Assembly: GCF_030687575.1 (NCBI RefSeq)
Contig: NZ_CP117439.1
Span: 2,471,501-2,535,500, forward strand
Direction: 5' to 3'
DNA length: 64,000 nt
DNA from: Pseudomonas sp. FP2309
GTDB taxonomy: Bacteria > Pseudomonadota > Gammaproteobacteria > Pseudomonadales > Pseudomonadaceae
Under the pieces are notes generated by a model. The model was not told where the DNA came from. It saw only the letters and a list, made by a program, of their open reading frames with translations, and searched no databases. How positions within the stretch are numbered: the stretch's first letter is position 1; each line of letters begins with the position of its first letter. A program made the position numbers and the translations under genes. Shown piece after piece: positions 26,225-35,561 of the stretch.

Positions 26225-26275
26225 GACCTCAGCACGCTCGCCACCACCGCTCGCGGGCTTGCACGATTTTGCCGA

Positions 26276-27682
26276 TCAGCGCGGTCCGGACACTACGAGC
26301 ATCTGCCCAGGCTTCAATGCCTGGCCGGTGCGCGGATTCCAGCGCTTGAGATGTTGCATCTCGACATTGAAGCGCTTGGCGACGATGTACAGCGAATCGC
26401 CTTTCTTGACCTTGTACTGCACCGGCTTCTTGCTGCTGGCTACCGCGCGGCGGGTGTCCTGCATCACCAGGGTCTGGCCGACCTTGAGGGCCTGGCCGTT
26501 GAGCTGGTTCCAGCGTTGCAGGTCATGCACATCGACCTTGTTGGCCTTGGCGATCAGCGTCAGGTTATCGCCGCTGCGCACCTTGTAGGTGCGGGTACGG
26601 CCGGCCACCCGTGCGGTCTCGACTTCGTCGAAGACCTGTTTTTTCGGGCGCATCGCCAGCAGCTCTTCAGGCTTCATTGTCGAGAGGGTGCTGGTGAGCA
26701 ATTGTGCCTTGGAACTCGGCACCAGCAGATGCTGCGGGCCATCCAGGGTGGTACGTTGCTTGAGCGCCGGGTTGAGCTGGAACAGCTCGTCTTCGTCGAT
26801 TTCAGCCAGCGCGGCGACCCGGGACAGGTCCATGCTTTGCTTGACTTCCACCACTTCGAAGTACGGTGTGTTGGCAATCGGGTTCAGGTTGACGCCGTAG
26901 GCCTCGGGGGCCAGCACCACCTGGGACAGCGCCAGGAACTTGGGCACGTAGTCCTTGGTTTCCTGGGGCAGGGGGAGGTTCCAGTAGTCGGTGGGCAGGC
27001 CGAGCTTTTCGTTGCGCTCGATGGCCCGGCTCACTGTGCCTTCGCCGGCATTGTAGGCGGCCAGCGCCAGCAGCCAGTCGCCGTTGAACATATCGTGCAG
27101 GCGGGTCAGGTAGTCCAGGGCGGCGGTGGTGGAGGCGGTGATGTCGCGGCGGCCGTCGTAGGCACGGGTCTGGCGCAGGTTGAAGTAGCGGCCGGTGGAG
27201 GGGATGAACTGCCACAGCCCGACTGCATCGCTGCGCGAATAGGCCATTGGGTTGTAGGCACTTTCGATCACCGGCAGCAGCGCCAGCTCCAGGGGCATGT
27301 TGCGTTCTTCAAGGCGTTCGACGATGTAATGAATGTAGAGGCTGCCGCGTTCACCGGCATTCTCCAGAAAGGACGGGTTGCTGGCGAACCACAGGCGCTG
27401 TTGCTCGATGCGCGGGTTGACGCCTACGTCGTCCTGCAATTGAAAGCCCCGACGCATGCGCTCCCAGACATCCTGGGGCACTTCGGGGGTGGGCTTCTCT
27501 GAGAGCCAAATGGGTTTTTGCTTGATCTTGGCGGCAAGATTGGGTTTGGGTTGCACGGTGGATTGTGCGGCGAAATTTGTTGATTGGCAGCCCGCCAGCG
27601 TTGCGGAGACAGCCACCGCCACAGCTTGAGCCAGGCGGGTCAATGCGTCTGAATGGTTGGATTTACGAATAGATGACGACAT
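26276..27682 (-). CDS. mltD: membrane-bound lytic murein transglycosylase D with two LysM domains
   Basis: 468 aa lipoprotein. Lipobox LAGC with Cys32 after a hydrophobic helix. The SLT domain has catalytic Glu140 in LLPVIESAYNPMAYS and the downstream GLWQFIPSTGRYF and YNAGEGTVSRA motifs. Two C-terminal LysM peptidoglycan-binding repeats lie at about 366-408 and 423-468 (YKVRSGDNLTLIAK and YKVKKGDSLYIVAK). It cleaves the MurNAc-GlcNAc bond to 1,6-anhydro products during wall remodelling. The start at 27682 has only a weak ribosome-binding site; a TTG at 27706 is the alternative. Divergent partner: none; gloB lies upstream on the same strand. Confidence 0.93.
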   Translation of the reverse strand: MSSSIRKSNHSDALTRLAQAVAVAVSATLAGCQSTNFAAQSTVQPKPNLAAKIKQKPIWLSEKPTPEVPQDVWERMRRGFQLQDDVGVNPRIEQQRLWFASNPSFLENAGERGSLYIHYIVERLEERNMPLELALLPVIESAYNPMAYSRSDAVGLWQFIPSTGRYFNLRQTRAYDGRRDITASTTAALDYLTRLHDMFNGDWLLALAAYNAGEGTVSRAIERNEKLGLPTDYWNLPLPQETKDYVPKFLALSQVVLAPEAYGVNLNPIANTPYFEVVEVKQSMDLSRVAALAEIDEDELFQLNPALKQRTTLDGPQHLLVPSSKAQLLTSTLSTMKPEELLAMRPKKQVFDEVETARVAGRTRTYKVRSGDNLTLIAKANKVDVHDLQRWNQLNGQALKVGQTLVMQDTRRAVASSKKPVQYKVKKGDSLYIVAKRFNVEMQHLKRWNPRTGQALKPGQMLVVSGPR

Positions 27683-27780
27683 TGGCTGGAAGTAAGTTCC
27701 GGGCAAAAATGTCGGGCGATTCTAGAAAGCGCTTTGGTTCCGGTCAACCATTCAGAAATTACGTATCAGATCGCGTCGTC

Positions 27781-28548
27781 TTAGAACTTATCTTTCCATG
27801 CCCTCAAGCTAGCAAACACCTCGGCCCCAGCCCGATTGTCGCGTCCATTCCGTTCGTCCGCTTTTTGTTTAACAGATGTTTCGGTGGTACGCAAAAAGGG
27901 GTTGGTGCGCAGCTCCAAGGCCAGGTTGGAGGGCAGGGTCATCTCGCCGCGAGCCCGCAACTGGCGGACGTTTTCCACCCGTTCGGCGATATCGGCGTTA
28001 TGCGGTTCCACCGCCTGGGCAAACTTGAGGTTACTTTGTGTGTACTCGTGGGTGCAGTACACCAGCGTCTCGGCGGGCAGTGCGGCCAGACGTGTCAGCG
28101 AGCTGTGCATCTGCTCCGGTGTGCCCTCGAACAGGCGGCCGCAGCCGGCGGCGAACAGGGTGTCGCCGCAGAACAACACACCCTGGTGATAAAAGGCGAT
28201 ATGGCCCAGGGTATGGCCGGGCACGCTATAAACGTCGAAGTCCCAGCCCAGCACAGTAATACGGTCGTTGTCGTGCAGGGCGACGTCCCGTGCCGGGATT
28301 TTTTCGCTGGCAGGGCCATACACTTTGGCACCTGTCACGGTTTTCAGTTGGTCGACGCCGCCCACGTGGTCGTGGTGGTGATGGGTGATCAGGATGTCGC
28401 TCAAGGTCCACTGCGGGTGCTGTTCGAGCCAGTCCAGTACTGGCGCGGCGTCGCCAGGGTCGACCACGGCGACGCGCCGGGTCTGCGCATCCTGTAACAA
28501 CCAGATGTAGTTATCGGTGAAGGCGGGCAGGGCACTGATCTGTATCAT
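27781..28548 (-). CDS. gloB: hydroxyacylglutathione hydrolase (glyoxalase II)
   Basis: 255 aa metallo-beta-lactamase-fold enzyme that hydrolyses S-lactoylglutathione in methylglyoxal detoxification. The binuclear metal motif HxHxDH is at residues 56-61 ([10 protein letters not shown]); further ligands are in [28 protein letters not shown] and THEYTQSN. The C-terminal glutathione-binding region includes LRTNPFLR. The frame extends upstream to 28947, but that stretch is antisense to the divergent methyltransferase; ATG 28548 is the start. Confidence 0.94.
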   Translation of the reverse strand: MIQISALPAFTDNYIWLLQDAQTRRVAVVDPGDAAPVLDWLEQHPQWTLSDILITHHHHDHVGGVDQLKTVTGAKVYGPASEKIPARDVALHDNDRITVLGWDFDVYSVPGHTLGHIAFYHQGVLFCGDTLFAAGCGRLFEGTPEQMHSSLTRLAALPAETLVYCTHEYTQSNLKFAQAVEPHNADIAERVENVRQLRARGEMTLPSNLALELRTNPFLRTTETSVKQKADERNGRDNRAGAEVFASLRAWKDKF

Positions 28549-28613
28549 TCTTCGATTCGCCAAGCTGAACACATTGGTGCATCTTAGAACGTCTAGGCGA
28601 GTTGGAGAATGCA

Positions 28614-29372
28614 ATGACTGATAAAGCGTTCGCCCAGGCCGATCCTGAATGGCTGGCCTTGATCGGCGCGGCCCGCGAATGGTTGTCCGGGCCTGTCGGG
28701 CAATTTCTGCTGGACGAAGAAAGACGCATGCTCGAAGACGAGCTGGGGCGTTTCTTCGGCGGTTACCTGGTGCATTACGGCCCCTCCGCACAGACGCCGC
28801 CGTCCGCACCGCAGGTGCAACGCAATGTGCGCCTCGGCGCGCCGTTGCCGGGTGTGGAGATCGTCTGCGAGGAACAGGCCTGGCCATTGAGCGAGCACGC
28901 CGCCGACGTAGTGGTGTTGCAGCATGGCCTGGATTTCTGCCTGTCACCCCACGGTTTGCTGCGCGAAGCGGCGAGCAGCGTGCGGCCGGGTGGCCATCTG
29001 CTGATTGTTGGTATCAACCCCTGGAGCAGTTGGGGCCTGCGCCATGTGTTTGCCCATGATGGCCTGGGTCAGGCGCGCTGCATCTCGCCGTCGCGGGTGG
29101 CGGACTGGCTGAACCTGCTGGGCTTCGCGCTGGAGAAACGCCGCTTCGGGTGCTATCGTCCGCCGCTTGCCTCGGCCAAGTGGCAGGGCCGCCTGGCCGG
29201 CTGGGAACGCCGCGCAGGCGCCTGGCAGTTGTCCGGAGGTGGCTTCTATTTATTGGTGGCGCGCAAGATCGTGGTCGGGCTGCGACCGGTGCGCCAGGCA
29301 GTGCGCCAACCCATGGGCAAGCTGGTGCCGATGCCGATGGCCAAGGTCAACCGCAAGCAAAGCGGACCGTAA
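28614..29372 (+). CDS. class I SAM-dependent methyltransferase
   Basis: 252 aa. The N-terminal part is variable; the methyltransferase core shows strands and post-motifs ([42 protein letters not shown]), typical of the Methyltransf_11 family, but the glycine-rich motif I is weak. The C-terminal tail is basic. It is conserved between gloB and rnhA in Pseudomonas as far as I recall, divergent from gloB. Start at 28614 (TTGGAGA upstream). Target unknown. Confidence 0.75.
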   Translation: MTDKAFAQADPEWLALIGAAREWLSGPVGQFLLDEERRMLEDELGRFFGGYLVHYGPSAQTPPSAPQVQRNVRLGAPLPGVEIVCEEQAWPLSEHAADVVVLQHGLDFCLSPHGLLREAASSVRPGGHLLIVGINPWSSWGLRHVFAHDGLGQARCISPSRVADWLNLLGFALEKRRFGCYRPPLASAKWQGRLAGWERRAGAWQLSGGGFYLLVARKIVVGLRPVRQAVRQPMGKLVPMPMAKVNRKQSGP

Positions 29373-29418
29373 CACCTCTTTTTGATTTCAGACCCGCCTG
29401 TTTTGATGGATGTAACCG

Positions 29419-29871
29419 ATGACCGATAGCGTTGAACTCTTCACCGATGGCGCCTGCAAGGGCAACCCTGGCCCTGGCGGCTGGGGCGCCTTGCTGGTGT
29501 GCAAGGGTGTCGAGAAGGAACTGTGGGGCGGCGAAGCCAATACCACCAACAACCGCATGGAGCTGATGGGGGCCATTCGCGGCCTGGAAGAGCTCAAGCG
29601 TCGCTGCAATGTGCTGCTGGTGACCGACTCGCAATACGTGATGAAGGGCATCAACGAGTGGATGGTCAACTGGAAGAAGCGCGGGTGGAAAACCGCGGCC
29701 AAGGAACCGGTCAAGAATGCCGACCTCTGGCAGTTGCTCGATGAGCAATGCAATCGGCATGACATCACCTGGAAATGGGTGCGCGGTCACATCGGCCACC
29801 CCGGCAACGAACGCGCCGACCAGCTTGCCAACCGTGGCGTGGACGAAGTGCGGGGCTACAAGCAGAGCTGA
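29419..29871 (+). CDS. rnhA: ribonuclease HI
   Basis: 150 aa. All four catalytic carboxylates sit at the canonical positions: Asp10 ([12 protein letters not shown]), Glu48 (NRMEL), Asp70 (VTDSQYV) and Asp134 (NERADQLA), with the basic handle between. It removes RNA from RNA-DNA hybrids. It lies 46 bp after the methyltransferase and 76 bp before dnaQ on the same strand. Confidence 0.96.
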   Translation: MTDSVELFTDGACKGNPGPGGWGALLVCKGVEKELWGGEANTTNNRMELMGAIRGLEELKRRCNVLLVTDSQYVMKGINEWMVNWKKRGWKTAAKEPVKNADLWQLLDEQCNRHDITWKWVRGHIGHPGNERADQLANRGVDEVRGYKQS

Positions 29872-29947
29872 TCCCGACCGACGTGTTAACATCGCGCCCT
29901 TTGACGCCTACCGCACTGCACACCACCCCGTTGAGAGCTGAACCCTG

Positions 29948-30694
29948 ATGGCCATCCGATCTGTTGTACTTGATACCGAAACCACCGGCATGCCAGTGAC
30001 CGACGGTCACCGGATCATTGAAATCGGCTGTGTCGAGCTCATGGGTCGGCGTCTCACCGGACGTCACTTCCACGTCTACCTGCAACCGGACCGCGACAGT
30101 GACGAGGGCGCGATTGGCGTCCACGGCATCACCGACGAATTCCTCAAGGGCAAGCCGCGTTTTGCCGAAGTGGCCGATGAGTTCTTCGAATTCATCAATG
30201 GCGCCCAACTGATCATCCATAACGCGGCGTTCGACGTCGGCTTCATCAACAACGAATTTGCCCTGATGGGGCAGACCGACCGCGCCGACATTTCCCGGCA
30301 CTGCTCGATCCTCGACACCTTGATGATGGCCCGTGAGCGCCACCCGGGCCAACGCAACAGCCTCGATGCGTTGTGCAAACGCTATGGCGTCGACAACTCC
30401 GGCCGTGAGCTGCACGGCGCCTTGCTCGACTCGGAGATTCTCGCCGACGTTTATCTGACCATGACCGGCGGGCAAACCAGTCTGTCCCTGGCCGGCAACG
30501 CGTCCGACGGCAGTGGTTCGGCAGAAGGCTCCGGCAATCGCCCTTCGGAAATCCGCCGCCTGCCGGCTGATCGCAGACCCACCACCATCATCCGTGCCAG
30601 CGAGCAGGACATGCTCGAGCATGCGCAGCGCCTGGAAGCCATTGCCAAGTCGGCCGGTGCGCCGGCGCTGTGGACGCAATTGACCCAACAGTAA
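29948..30694 (+). CDS. dnaQ: DNA polymerase III epsilon subunit (proofreading 3'-5' exonuclease)
   Basis: 248 aa. DEDDh exonuclease motifs: ExoI VLDTETTG near the N-terminus, ExoII HNAAFDVGFI and ExoIII HGALLDSEIL. A low-complexity linker (Ser/Gly rich, about residues 180-205) and a short C-terminal helix that binds the alpha subunit follow. It corrects replication errors within the Pol III core. Downstream of rnhA and followed after 86 bp by the decarboxylase gene. Confidence 0.95.
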   Translation: MAIRSVVLDTETTGMPVTDGHRIIEIGCVELMGRRLTGRHFHVYLQPDRDSDEGAIGVHGITDEFLKGKPRFAEVADEFFEFINGAQLIIHNAAFDVGFINNEFALMGQTDRADISRHCSILDTLMMARERHPGQRNSLDALCKRYGVDNSGRELHGALLDSEILADVYLTMTGGQTSLSLAGNASDGSGSAEGSGNRPSEIRRLPADRRPTTIIRASEQDMLEHAQRLEAIAKSAGAPALWTQLTQQ

Positions 30695-30780
30695 TTTCGG
30701 GGGGTGGCAAAATCTTCATTCGCCACATCTGCTCCCAGCTTCTACCCTTGAGTGCATAGCCCTCAGGACTAGACGCCCTC

Positions 30781-33036
30781 ATGTATAAAGACCTGAAGTT
30801 CCCTGTCCTTATCGTGCACCGCGACATCAAGGCTGACACCGTCGCTGGCGACCGGGTTCGAGGCATCGCGCGGGAGTTGGAGCAGGAGGGCTTCAGTATC
30901 TTCTGCGCGGTGGACTACGCCGAGGGCCGGCTGGTCGCGTCCACCCATCACGGCCTGGCCTGCATGCTGATCGCCGCCGAAGGCGCCGGCGAAAATACCC
31001 ATCTGCTGCAAAACATGGTCGAACTGATCCGTCTGGCGCGGGTGAGGGCGCCCAACCTGCCGATCTTTGCCTTGGGCGAGCAAGTCACCCTGGAAAACGC
31101 CCCGGCCGATGCCATGAGCGAACTCAACCAGCTGCGCGGCATTCTCTACTTGTTTGAAGACACCGTACCGTTTCTGGCCCGGCAAGTGGCGCGGGCCGCT
31201 CGCACTTACCTGGACGGCCTGTTGCCGCCGTTCTTCAAGGCCCTGGTGCAGCACACCGCCGATTCCAATTATTCCTGGCACACCCCCGGCCATGGCGGAG
31301 GGGTGGCTTATCGCAAAAGCCCGGTGGGGCAGGCGTTTCATCAGTTCTTTGGGGAAAATACCCTGCGTTCGGATTTATCCGTATCGGTGCCCGAACTGGG
31401 CTCGTTGCTGGACCACACCGGGCCCTTGGCCGCGGCCGAAGCGCGTGCCGCGCTTAATTTTGGCGCCGATCACACGTTCTTCGTGATCAATGGCACCTCC
31501 ACCGCCAACAAGATTGTCTGGCATTCGATGGTCGGCCGCGACGACCTGGTACTGGTGGACCGAAACTGCCACAAGTCGGTGTTGCACTCGATCATCATGA
31601 CCGGCGCGATCCCGTTGTACCTGTGCCCGGAGCGCAATGAACTGGGGATTATCGGCCCGATTCCCCTGAGCGAATTCAGCCCCGACTCGATCCGCGCCAA
31701 GATCGAGGCGAGCCCGCTGACCCGTGGCCGTGCGCCGAAAGTCAAACTGGCCGTGGTCACCAATTCCACCTACGACGGCCTGTGCTACAACGCCGAGTTG
31801 ATCAAGCAGCAATTGGGCAACAGCGTCGAGGTGCTGCACTTTGACGAAGCCTGGTACGCCTACGCGGCGTTTCATGAGTTCTTCGCAGGGCGCTACGGCA
31901 TGGGCACCTCGCGTACCCCGGACAGCCCGCTGGTGTTCACCACCCACTCCACCCATAAGCTGCTGGCTGCGTTCAGCCAGGCCTCGATGATCCATGTGCA
32001 GGACGGTGGCGCGCGCCAACTGGACCGCGATCGTTTCAACGAAGCGTTCATGATGCACATCTCCACGTCGCCGCAATACAGCATCATTGCCTCGCTGGAC
32101 GTGGCCTCGGCCATGATGGAAGGCCCGGCCGGGCGTTCGTTGCTGCAGGAAATGTTCGACGAAGCCCTGAGTTTTCGCCGTGCGCTGGCCAATCTGCGCC
32201 AGCATATCGCCGCTGAGGACTGGTGGTTCTCCATCTGGCAGCCGCCCTCGGTGGCCGGCATCGACCGTGTTGTCACAGCGGACTGGCTGCTGCAACCACA
32301 GGATGACTGGCATGGCTTTGGGGATGTGGCCGAAGACTATGTATTGCTCGACCCGATCAAAGTCACCTTGGTGATGCCCGGTCTCAACGCCGGCGGGGCC
32401 TTGAGCGATTGCGGGATTCCCGCTGCGGTGGTCAGTAAATTCCTCTGGGAGCGCGGGCTGGTGGTGGAAAAGACCGGGTTGTATTCCTTTCTGGTGTTGT
32501 TTTCCATGGGCATCACCAAAGGCAAATGGAGCACCTTGCTCACCGAGCTGCTGGAGTTCAAGCGCAGCTACGACGCGAATGTCAGCCTGGCCAGTTGTCT
32601 ACCCTCAGTGTTCGCCCAAGGGCCGTCGCGCTATCAGGGTCTGGGGCTGCGCGACCTGTGCGATCAACTGCATAGCTGTTACCGTAGCAACGCCACCGCC
32701 AAGCACCTTAAACGGATGTACACAGTGTTGCCGGAGATTGCGATGAAACCGGCCGATGCCTACGATCAGATGGTCAGGTGCGAGGTGGAGGCCGTGTCGA
32801 TTGATGCGTTGCCTGGGCGCATCGCAGCGGTGATGCTGGTGCCCTATCCGCCGGGCATTCCGTTGATCATGCCGGGTGAACGCTTCACCGAGTCGACGCG
32901 ATCGATCATCGACTACCTGGCATTTGCCCGCACGTTCGACAGCAGTTTCCCCGGTTTTGTCGCCGATGTTCACGGCTTACAACACGAAGATGACGGCAGT
33001 GGTCGTTGTTACACCGTTGATTGCATCAAGGCTTAA
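30781..33036 (+). CDS. ldcA: Orn/Lys/Arg decarboxylase, probable lysine decarboxylase
   Basis: 751 aa, PLP-dependent fold III decarboxylase. An N-terminal response-regulator-like wing domain (residues about 1-130) precedes the aminotransferase-like core with HTPGHGGGVAYRKSPVG, TNSTYDGLCYNAE, and the PLP lysine at about 393 in THSTHKLLAAFSQAS, then a C-terminal domain. Length, neighbours (dnaQ upstream) and sequence style match LdcA of P. aeruginosa, which makes cadaverine from lysine, so lysine is favoured over ornithine or arginine; that choice is inference. A coupled acetyltransferase follows 8 bp later. Confidence 0.88.
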   Translation: MYKDLKFPVLIVHRDIKADTVAGDRVRGIARELEQEGFSIFCAVDYAEGRLVASTHHGLACMLIAAEGAGENTHLLQNMVELIRLARVRAPNLPIFALGEQVTLENAPADAMSELNQLRGILYLFEDTVPFLARQVARAARTYLDGLLPPFFKALVQHTADSNYSWHTPGHGGGVAYRKSPVGQAFHQFFGENTLRSDLSVSVPELGSLLDHTGPLAAAEARAALNFGADHTFFVINGTSTANKIVWHSMVGRDDLVLVDRNCHKSVLHSIIMTGAIPLYLCPERNELGIIGPIPLSEFSPDSIRAKIEASPLTRGRAPKVKLAVVTNSTYDGLCYNAELIKQQLGNSVEVLHFDEAWYAYAAFHEFFAGRYGMGTSRTPDSPLVFTTHSTHKLLAAFSQASMIHVQDGGARQLDRDRFNEAFMMHISTSPQYSIIASLDVASAMMEGPAGRSLLQEMFDEALSFRRALANLRQHIAAEDWWFSIWQPPSVAGIDRVVTADWLLQPQDDWHGFGDVAEDYVLLDPIKVTLVMPGLNAGGALSDCGIPAAVVSKFLWERGLVVEKTGLYSFLVLFSMGITKGKWSTLLTELLEFKRSYDANVSLASCLPSVFAQGPSRYQGLGLRDLCDQLHSCYRSNATAKHLKRMYTVLPEIAMKPADAYDQMVRCEVEAVSIDALPGRIAAVMLVPYPPGIPLIMPGERFTESTRSIIDYLAFARTFDSSFPGFVADVHGLQHEDDGSGRCYTVDCIKA

Positions 33037-33044
33037 GGAAGTTT

Positions 33045-33626
33045 ATGCAAGCTGTAATGAACCCGAAGTATCCAGGGCTCAGTGTGAGGGTCGCCGACGA
33101 AGGTTTTGATGCCTACGTGTGGGGCAATGACTTCAGTTTTGAGGTCAGCGCCTATGGTGTGCCGCAGATGGGCGCGCGCGTCGACCAGTGGCCGGTGGAG
33201 CACATCGTGCCGTACCGCAAGTGCTATGGGATTGACCCGGAGGAGTTCGCCAGCTTTCGTGATGCGCCAGACAGTGCGATTTTCATGGCCTACCTGGACG
33301 ACCGCCCGGTGGGGCACGTGGTGGTCAGCACCAACTGGAACGGGTTTGCCCATGTGGATGAGTTGGCCGTGGCGTTGCCCGCGCGGCGCCACGGTGTGGC
33401 CAAGGCGTTACTCGATGTAGCGCAGTTCTGGAGCCGCAAGAAAAACCTGCCGGGCATGATGCTCGAAACCCAGAACAATAACCTTGGGGCGTGCCGTTTA
33501 TACGAGCGTTGCGGTTACGTGATGGGCGGGATCGACCACCTGCGCTATCGCGGCATCGACCCGCAGACCCGCGAAGTGGCGATCTTCTGGTACCGGCTGT
33601 TCAAGAGCGACGTCAACAAGGCTTAA
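33045..33626 (+). CDS. GNAT family N-acetyltransferase
   Basis: 193 aa. The GNAT core shows the acetyl-CoA-binding motif A (VDELAVALPARRHGVAKALLDVAQFWSR, pattern R-x-x-G-x-A) and motif B (NNLGACRLYERCGYVMGG). AAGGAAG precedes the ATG, 8 bp after the decarboxylase stop, so it is probably translated with it. A natural hypothesis is acetylation of the polyamine product (cadaverine) or of a competing diamine, but the acceptor cannot be told from sequence. Its stop overlaps the convergent LysR gene by 4 bp. Confidence 0.85.
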   Translation: MQAVMNPKYPGLSVRVADEGFDAYVWGNDFSFEVSAYGVPQMGARVDQWPVEHIVPYRKCYGIDPEEFASFRDAPDSAIFMAYLDDRPVGHVVVSTNWNGFAHVDELAVALPARRHGVAKALLDVAQFWSRKKNLPGMMLETQNNNLGACRLYERCGYVMGGIDHLRYRGIDPQTREVAIFWYRLFKSDVNKA

Positions 33627-34516
33627 CCCAGCAACAGGCTTTCAGCCTTCTGCGTGACAATCTCCAGCAACGCATTCAAGGCGGGTGAGGTCGCGCCATC
33701 CCTGAGCGTCAGCGCATACAGGCTGACCATGATCGGCGGCGACACCGGGCAGGCGTCCAGCCCGGCCTCGCGTGCGCCGCACGCGGTGAACGGGTCGACA
33801 ATCGCCAGGCCTTCTCCCGCTTCCACCATGCTGCGCATCATCTGGTAGGTCTGCACCCGCGTCTGCACCACCGGCAGCGGGCGCAAGGCCTGCAGTTTGG
33901 CATCCAGCAGGCGACTCAGCGGGTCATGGCCCTCCAGCCCGATCATCGACTGCCCGGCCAGGTCTTGCAGCGCAATGTACTTTTGCCTGGGTTTGAGCCA
34001 GCCGTGGGGGGCGAGCACTTGCAGTTTGCCCTGAGCCAGCACGCTGCCGAGGATTTGCGGGTGCTCCGGATCATGCAGACTCAGGCCCACGTCGGCCTCA
34101 TGCAGCAACAGGCTCCTGACGATGTCCCGGGTCGGCTGGCTTGACAGGTTGCACGGGGTGTCCTGGAAGCGCCGGCGCAGCACCGCAATGCTTTGCGGCA
34201 GCAACTGATTGGCCAGCGGCGGGGTGCACAGCGCGCGTAACGTGGGGGCGTGATGGTGTTTAAGGCGGCTGGCCAGGCGCTGCACGGGCTCCAGCGCTTC
34301 ATACACACCGGCGATTTCGGCCTGCAACGCCAGTGTTTCCCGGGTCGGCTGCAAGCGCCCGCGCACACTGGCGAACAGCATAAAGCCCAGTTGCAACTCG
34401 GCCTCTTTGAGCGCCGTGTCCACATCGCCCACGGGGAGTTGCAACCATTCGGCGGCCGTGCCGAGGTGTCCGGTCTGCAAGATGGCCTGAATCACTTCGA
34501 TATGACGTAAACGCAT
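33623..34516 (-). CDS. LysR family transcriptional regulator
   Basis: 297 aa. The N-terminal winged helix-turn-helix (MRLRHIEVIQAILQTGHLGTAAEWLQLPVGDVDTALKEAE in pattern) is followed by a LysR substrate-binding domain (LLPQSIAVLRRRFQDTPC, then GEGLAIVDPFTACG). Upstream and divergent is a small membrane-anchored protein gene, and downstream converges the ldcA-GNAT pair. LysR regulators in this position often act on basic amino acid metabolism, but the target is not evident. Confidence 0.85.
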   Translation of the reverse strand: MRLRHIEVIQAILQTGHLGTAAEWLQLPVGDVDTALKEAELQLGFMLFASVRGRLQPTRETLALQAEIAGVYEALEPVQRLASRLKHHHAPTLRALCTPPLANQLLPQSIAVLRRRFQDTPCNLSSQPTRDIVRSLLLHEADVGLSLHDPEHPQILGSVLAQGKLQVLAPHGWLKPRQKYIALQDLAGQSMIGLEGHDPLSRLLDAKLQALRPLPVVQTRVQTYQMMRSMVEAGEGLAIVDPFTACGAREAGLDACPVSPPIMVSLYALTLRDGATSPALNALLEIVTQKAESLLLG

Positions 34517-34696
34517 CGCCGGAGTCTATGTGCAGCGCGTGGGGGATTCAATGGCGCAGGCGATTGTGCGCAAAAAAGACTGTGTGGGTCGCCTCTGTCG
34601 CTGGCGTTCGGCCACGACCTCACTAGAATGGCTCGTCTGATCATTAGCGACCAATGCCGTTTACCGGCACATACAACAAAAACAGGTCTGATCCAT

Positions 34697-35035
34697 ATGC
34701 CGATTCCCTCGCACTTATTCGGGGTAACGGCCAAGCAACTTGCGGTCTTGGTGACCGTCGGCTGTGCGGCTGCTTATCTGTTGAGCAACCCTGACGAAAC
34801 CAATCCGGAAAACCTGGCACTTGAAGCCTTTATCCGTTCCCAGGAACAGGTAGGCGAACAGGTGGGGGCGGTGCTGGGTATTACCTTGGTCAGACAGGTG
34901 GAGGCGTATCCCGCGTACAACACATCGGGGTACACGCGCTCGATGTACGCCGTGGACGGCGAGCGGGGGCGCTTGATGGTCACGCTCAAGCGGGGTGAGC
35001 AGGGGATCGAAGTCACGGAGATCCGCAGCCCTTGA
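34697..35035 (+). CDS. membrane-anchored small protein of unknown function
   Basis: 112 aa. One hydrophobic helix at about residues 15-32 (LAVLVTVGCAAAYLLS) would anchor the protein with its C-terminus in the periplasm; the rest is soluble and mixed in charge. ATG at 34697 is preferred over the open frame upstream, although the ribosome-binding site is weak (AGGT). Codon use matches the neighbours. Family not recognised. Confidence 0.55.
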   Translation: MPIPSHLFGVTAKQLAVLVTVGCAAAYLLSNPDETNPENLALEAFIRSQEQVGEQVGAVLGITLVRQVEAYPAYNTSGYTRSMYAVDGERGRLMVTLKRGEQGIEVTEIRSP

Positions 35036-35096
35036 TCACGCCAGCCCAGTCGATGCCGTCAATGGCCAGGACTGAGCAGGTCATTGGGGCGCGATC

Positions 35097-35333
35097 TTAT
35101 GAGGCGAGGGTCGTTTGCGATTCGCGGACCAGAATCGTCCCGGATTGAATCAGTTTGAATTCATCGCCTTCCAGTTTTTCTACACGGTCGCCAATGGCCA
35201 GCTTGTAGGTAGTGGTGGGCGCCGAGCCAGCCAGGTCGCCTTGCGCCGGGTTGGATTCCTGGAACTCATGCACTGAATACACGCGACCTTCCGCGTCTCT
35301 GGCATGGAACTGTCCGACAAGTACTGCTGCCAT
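35097..35333 (-). CDS. 78-aa protein of unknown function
   Basis: 78 aa, no signal peptide or membrane helix, mostly beta-strand-like pattern (VLVGQFHARDAEGRVYSVHEF; YKLAIGDRVEKL). A good ribosome-binding site precedes the ATG at 35333 (CTCTGG-type reverse complement gives CCAGAGG). It is convergent with the membrane-anchored gene and divergent from the FMN reductase gene. I do not recognise the family. Confidence 0.55.
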   Translation of the reverse strand: MAAVLVGQFHARDAEGRVYSVHEFQESNPAQGDLAGSAPTTTYKLAIGDRVEKLEGDEFKLIQSGTILVRESQTTLAS

Positions 35334-35561
35334 CTGTTTAGAACCTCTGGAGATAAACACTCGATATACCGTTGTGTAGACCGTCATAAAGAGAGGTAGT
35401 TTGCCTACGCAAAAAAAATACTATTCGTTGGTTTTTTGAGACGCTTCCTACGCATTGAAGCGCGGGATAAATGCCGGGAGGAATCTCAAAACCTGCTGGT
35501 GAACCTGCCGCGAAGCCTCTATAACTAACAGCTCCTTTAATCAGACGTCGGGAAAACCTCA

